Source of the DNA: Trichomonas vaginalis G3 | Lineage: Eukaryota > Parabasalia > Trichomonadida > Trichomonadidae | Assembly: GCF_026262505.1 (NCBI RefSeq) | Contig: NC_067203.1 | Location: forward strand, 13,528,392-13,592,391 | Direction: 5' to 3' | Length of the DNA stretch: 64,000 bases | Shown here: piece after piece, positions 62,525 to 64,000 of the stretch | How the letters are laid out: every line of letters starts with the position of its first letter | Position numbering within the stretch: position 1 is the first letter of the stretch | The notes under the pieces: generated by a model | Databases searched by the model: none | What the model was told of the DNA's origin: nothing | The model's input: only the letters and a program-made list of their open reading frames with translations | Translations under genes and position numbers: made by a program

Positions 62525-62897
62525 TGTTAATTTTGCAAAAATATTTATATTAATGATCATGTTTTCTTTTGTTACAAGAAAACAAAACTAAATATTCCAT
62601 CATTCATGATATGGGAAGAGTGGAAGTAGCCTCCTTCTTATTTGTATGATTTTGGAATTTAAAGTTTTTTTTTATATTACGCATTCTATATCAACTGAGA
62701 AGATATCACGATGCATGCCCTTATCTATTTCATAGTATTGAATGTTAAACAAGAAATTAAAAAAAAATGAAATGATTCTTAGGGGAAAAATCATATGATA
62801 TCATAAATGTTAAAACATATCTTATTTTGTTATTGATTGTCCATTCACGTTAAAAAAAAAAATTAATAATAATTTCGATTTAAAAACCATTAAATGA
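62525..62897. other. AT-rich intergenic stretch
   Basis: Convergent 3' ends; nothing recognised. Confidence 0.5.
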
Positions 62898-64000
62898 TTA
62901 ATATAAACGCTGCATGCCAAGACGAACATCTGCTCTTCTTCCAATAAGGAAATAAATAATAACAAGTATACAAATAAAGAAAATACCCATAAAAAATATA
63001 ATATGAGGATGGTTATCAATCTGAAGGTTATTCAAGTACTCAACAGGCTTATTTGCCCTTGTGAAAGGCTTTCTGAAATTGTAGGGATTGCAATAATCAA
63101 CTGCAACATGGCTAAAAGCATGTGGTTGGAGGTTATCAGCATTAAACAATGTATCCGTGCGGTAATCATAGATCTTACGCTCAACAACTGCCTTATTTTT
63201 CAGACCACTTTCGCCAAAGTCGAAATTGCAGCCTTTGAAGATAACATTTGAAGGTGTAGGGCAGTTAAAGAAAAAGTTGAACTTGTTTTGATATGTATAA
63301 AGGTTCCTTATTTCTAATGAAATATGTCCGTGAATAAAAACTTCAAGTTTGTTGAAATATATATTGTTATGGGTCCATTCTTCTGTATAGTCAATGTTGC
63401 AGGAGACATTAGGATGTGCAATTCCTGTTGTTCCGATATTTTCAACAAAATTATTTTCTTGGAGGCGTAATGACTGGGAATTTAAGTAATGCCCTAAAGC
63501 TCCTGTTGATGCTTTGTTTGAAGTGATATTTGACCTAGATAAAAACGTTATTGCTTCAGATGTGAAAATTGTATCAGGAACTTTTGTATTTCCGTTCTCT
63601 GAGAATGTGTCATCTTCGAAATTAATTATTTTCTTGTTTCCATTCACGTAAACAGTGTGTGCTTGTAATTCGGAAGTACATTGGCCAAAGCATGACTTTG
63701 AAATAGAAAATGATCGTGTTTTTGAAACATAAATAGCTCCACCTGTAGAATTCATAACTAGGCATTTAGCAAAAACGCATTTTGTGATATTTATTTCGAA
63801 TTCGTTGTCTTCACACGAGATAGCGCCACCACCAGTCTCATCACCTTTGCAGTTAATAAAATGACAACGATAAAATGTAGCAGTTTCGTTTTCTGGAAAG
63901 ATTTGATCTGTATATTGTGTCGCCATAGAAACTTGAGCCTTTTCTTCAGAATTAAGTATGATAGAATTCTTTTGGAAGTTGTTAAAATCGACTTTATTAA
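62898..64000 (-). CDS. Beta-helix surface protein with C-terminal membrane anchor (5' end off the window)
   Basis: The reverse frame stays open from TAA at 62898 to the window edge (about 367 codons), so the ATG at 63926 need not be the start. In frame upstream of it the sequence still reads as the same protein (FNNFQKNSIILNSEEKAQVS). The chain is built of short turns with N, F, C and G: FYRCHFINCKGDETGGGA, ISKSCFGQCTSE, NFEDDTFSENGN and NFVENIGTTG. This is the parallel beta-helix (Pmp-like) pattern of trichomonad surface proteins. One membrane helix follows near the end (PHIIFFMGIFFICILVIIYFL) with a basic tail GRRADVRLGMQRLY. A role in adhesion is commonly proposed for the family. Confidence 0.8.
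   Translation of the reverse strand, partial: NKVDFNNFQKNSIILNSEEKAQVSMATQYTDQIFPENETATFYRCHFINCKGDETGGGAISCEDNEFEINITKCVFAKCLVMNSTGGAIYVSKTRSFSISKSCFGQCTSELQAHTVYVNGNKKIINFEDDTFSENGNTKVPDTIFTSEAITFLSRSNITSNKASTGALGHYLNSQSLRLQENNFVENIGTTGIAHPNVSCNIDYTEEWTHNNIYFNKLEVFIHGHISLEIRNLYTYQNKFNFFFNCPTPSNVIFKGCNFDFGESGLKNKAVVERKIYDYRTDTLFNADNLQPHAFSHVAVDYCNPYNFRKPFTRANKPVEYLNNLQIDNHPHIIFFMGIFFICILVIIYFLIGRRADVRLGMQRLY

Overview
The window looks like nuclear DNA of a trichomonad (Parabasalia, the Trichomonas/Tritrichomonas group). It is strongly AT-rich. Genes are compact and intronless, even at more than 1,000 codons, and use the standard stop codons. 5' leaders are very short: several genes have a TCA-Y-T-W initiator (the parabasalid Inr) 4 to 30 bases before the ATG. 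Stop codons often overlap a TAAA poly(A) signal. Gene content also fits: an ankyrin-repeat family, beta-helix and glycine-rich surface proteins, a profilin, IFT/ARL3 flagellar genes and bacterial-type metabolic genes. I cannot name the species.

Layout. 1-5.4 kb: 3' part of an iron-type alcohol dehydrogenase, a start-less beta-helix surface-protein relic, and MSH6. 5.4-9.1 kb: a gene-poor stretch with hairpins and decayed coding fragments. 9.1-19.8 kb: housekeeping genes (an atypical Rab, a VPS18-like RING protein, an RRM/RS-like protein, a SCAPER-like coiled-coil protein, ribosomal uL13, profilin, ARL3). 20-34 kb: a membrane-anchored GH20 hexosaminidase, a coiled-coil/ankyrin/UBR-box protein, a GT61-like glycosyltransferase, a coiled-coil protein, a YeeE/YedE-type sulfur transporter, an unknown protein and a type I surface protein. 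35-43 kb: two tandem ankyrin genes, both with interrupted frames and with near-identical patches typical of gene conversion. 43.9-50.9 kb: an acidic protein, an unknown protein, a glycine-rich ALK-like surface protein without a start codon, and an MdaB-like quinone reductase. 52-64 kb: IFT140, an armadillo/HEAT-like protein, a cytosolic carboxypeptidase, two small unknown proteins, and a beta-helix membrane protein running off the right edge.

Non-coding structure. Two about 99% identical copies of a roughly 0.84 kb sequence lie in opposite orientation (21.9 and 46.3 kb). One ends in a 12-base inverted repeat only 11 bases from the hexosaminidase start codon. A separate 1.05 kb TIR element with a TA target site lies at 30.1-31.1 kb, and a 128-base MITE at 59.7 kb. 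Degenerate hairpin-bearing repeats lie at 13.1-13.9 kb.

Functional themes. IFT140, ARL3 and the carboxypeptidase act in flagellum assembly and tubulin modification. Rab and VPS18 act in endosome/lysosome traffic. The hexosaminidase, glycosyltransferase and surface proteins concern glycans and the cell surface. The dehydrogenase, quinone reductase and sulfur transporter resemble prokaryotic families and may have been acquired by lateral transfer. I found no convincing tRNA, rRNA or CRISPR, and no clear new multi-gene system. The most unusual signals are the ankyrin mosaics, the TIR element at a promoter, the two orientations of the initiator motif, and the hairpin repeat field.
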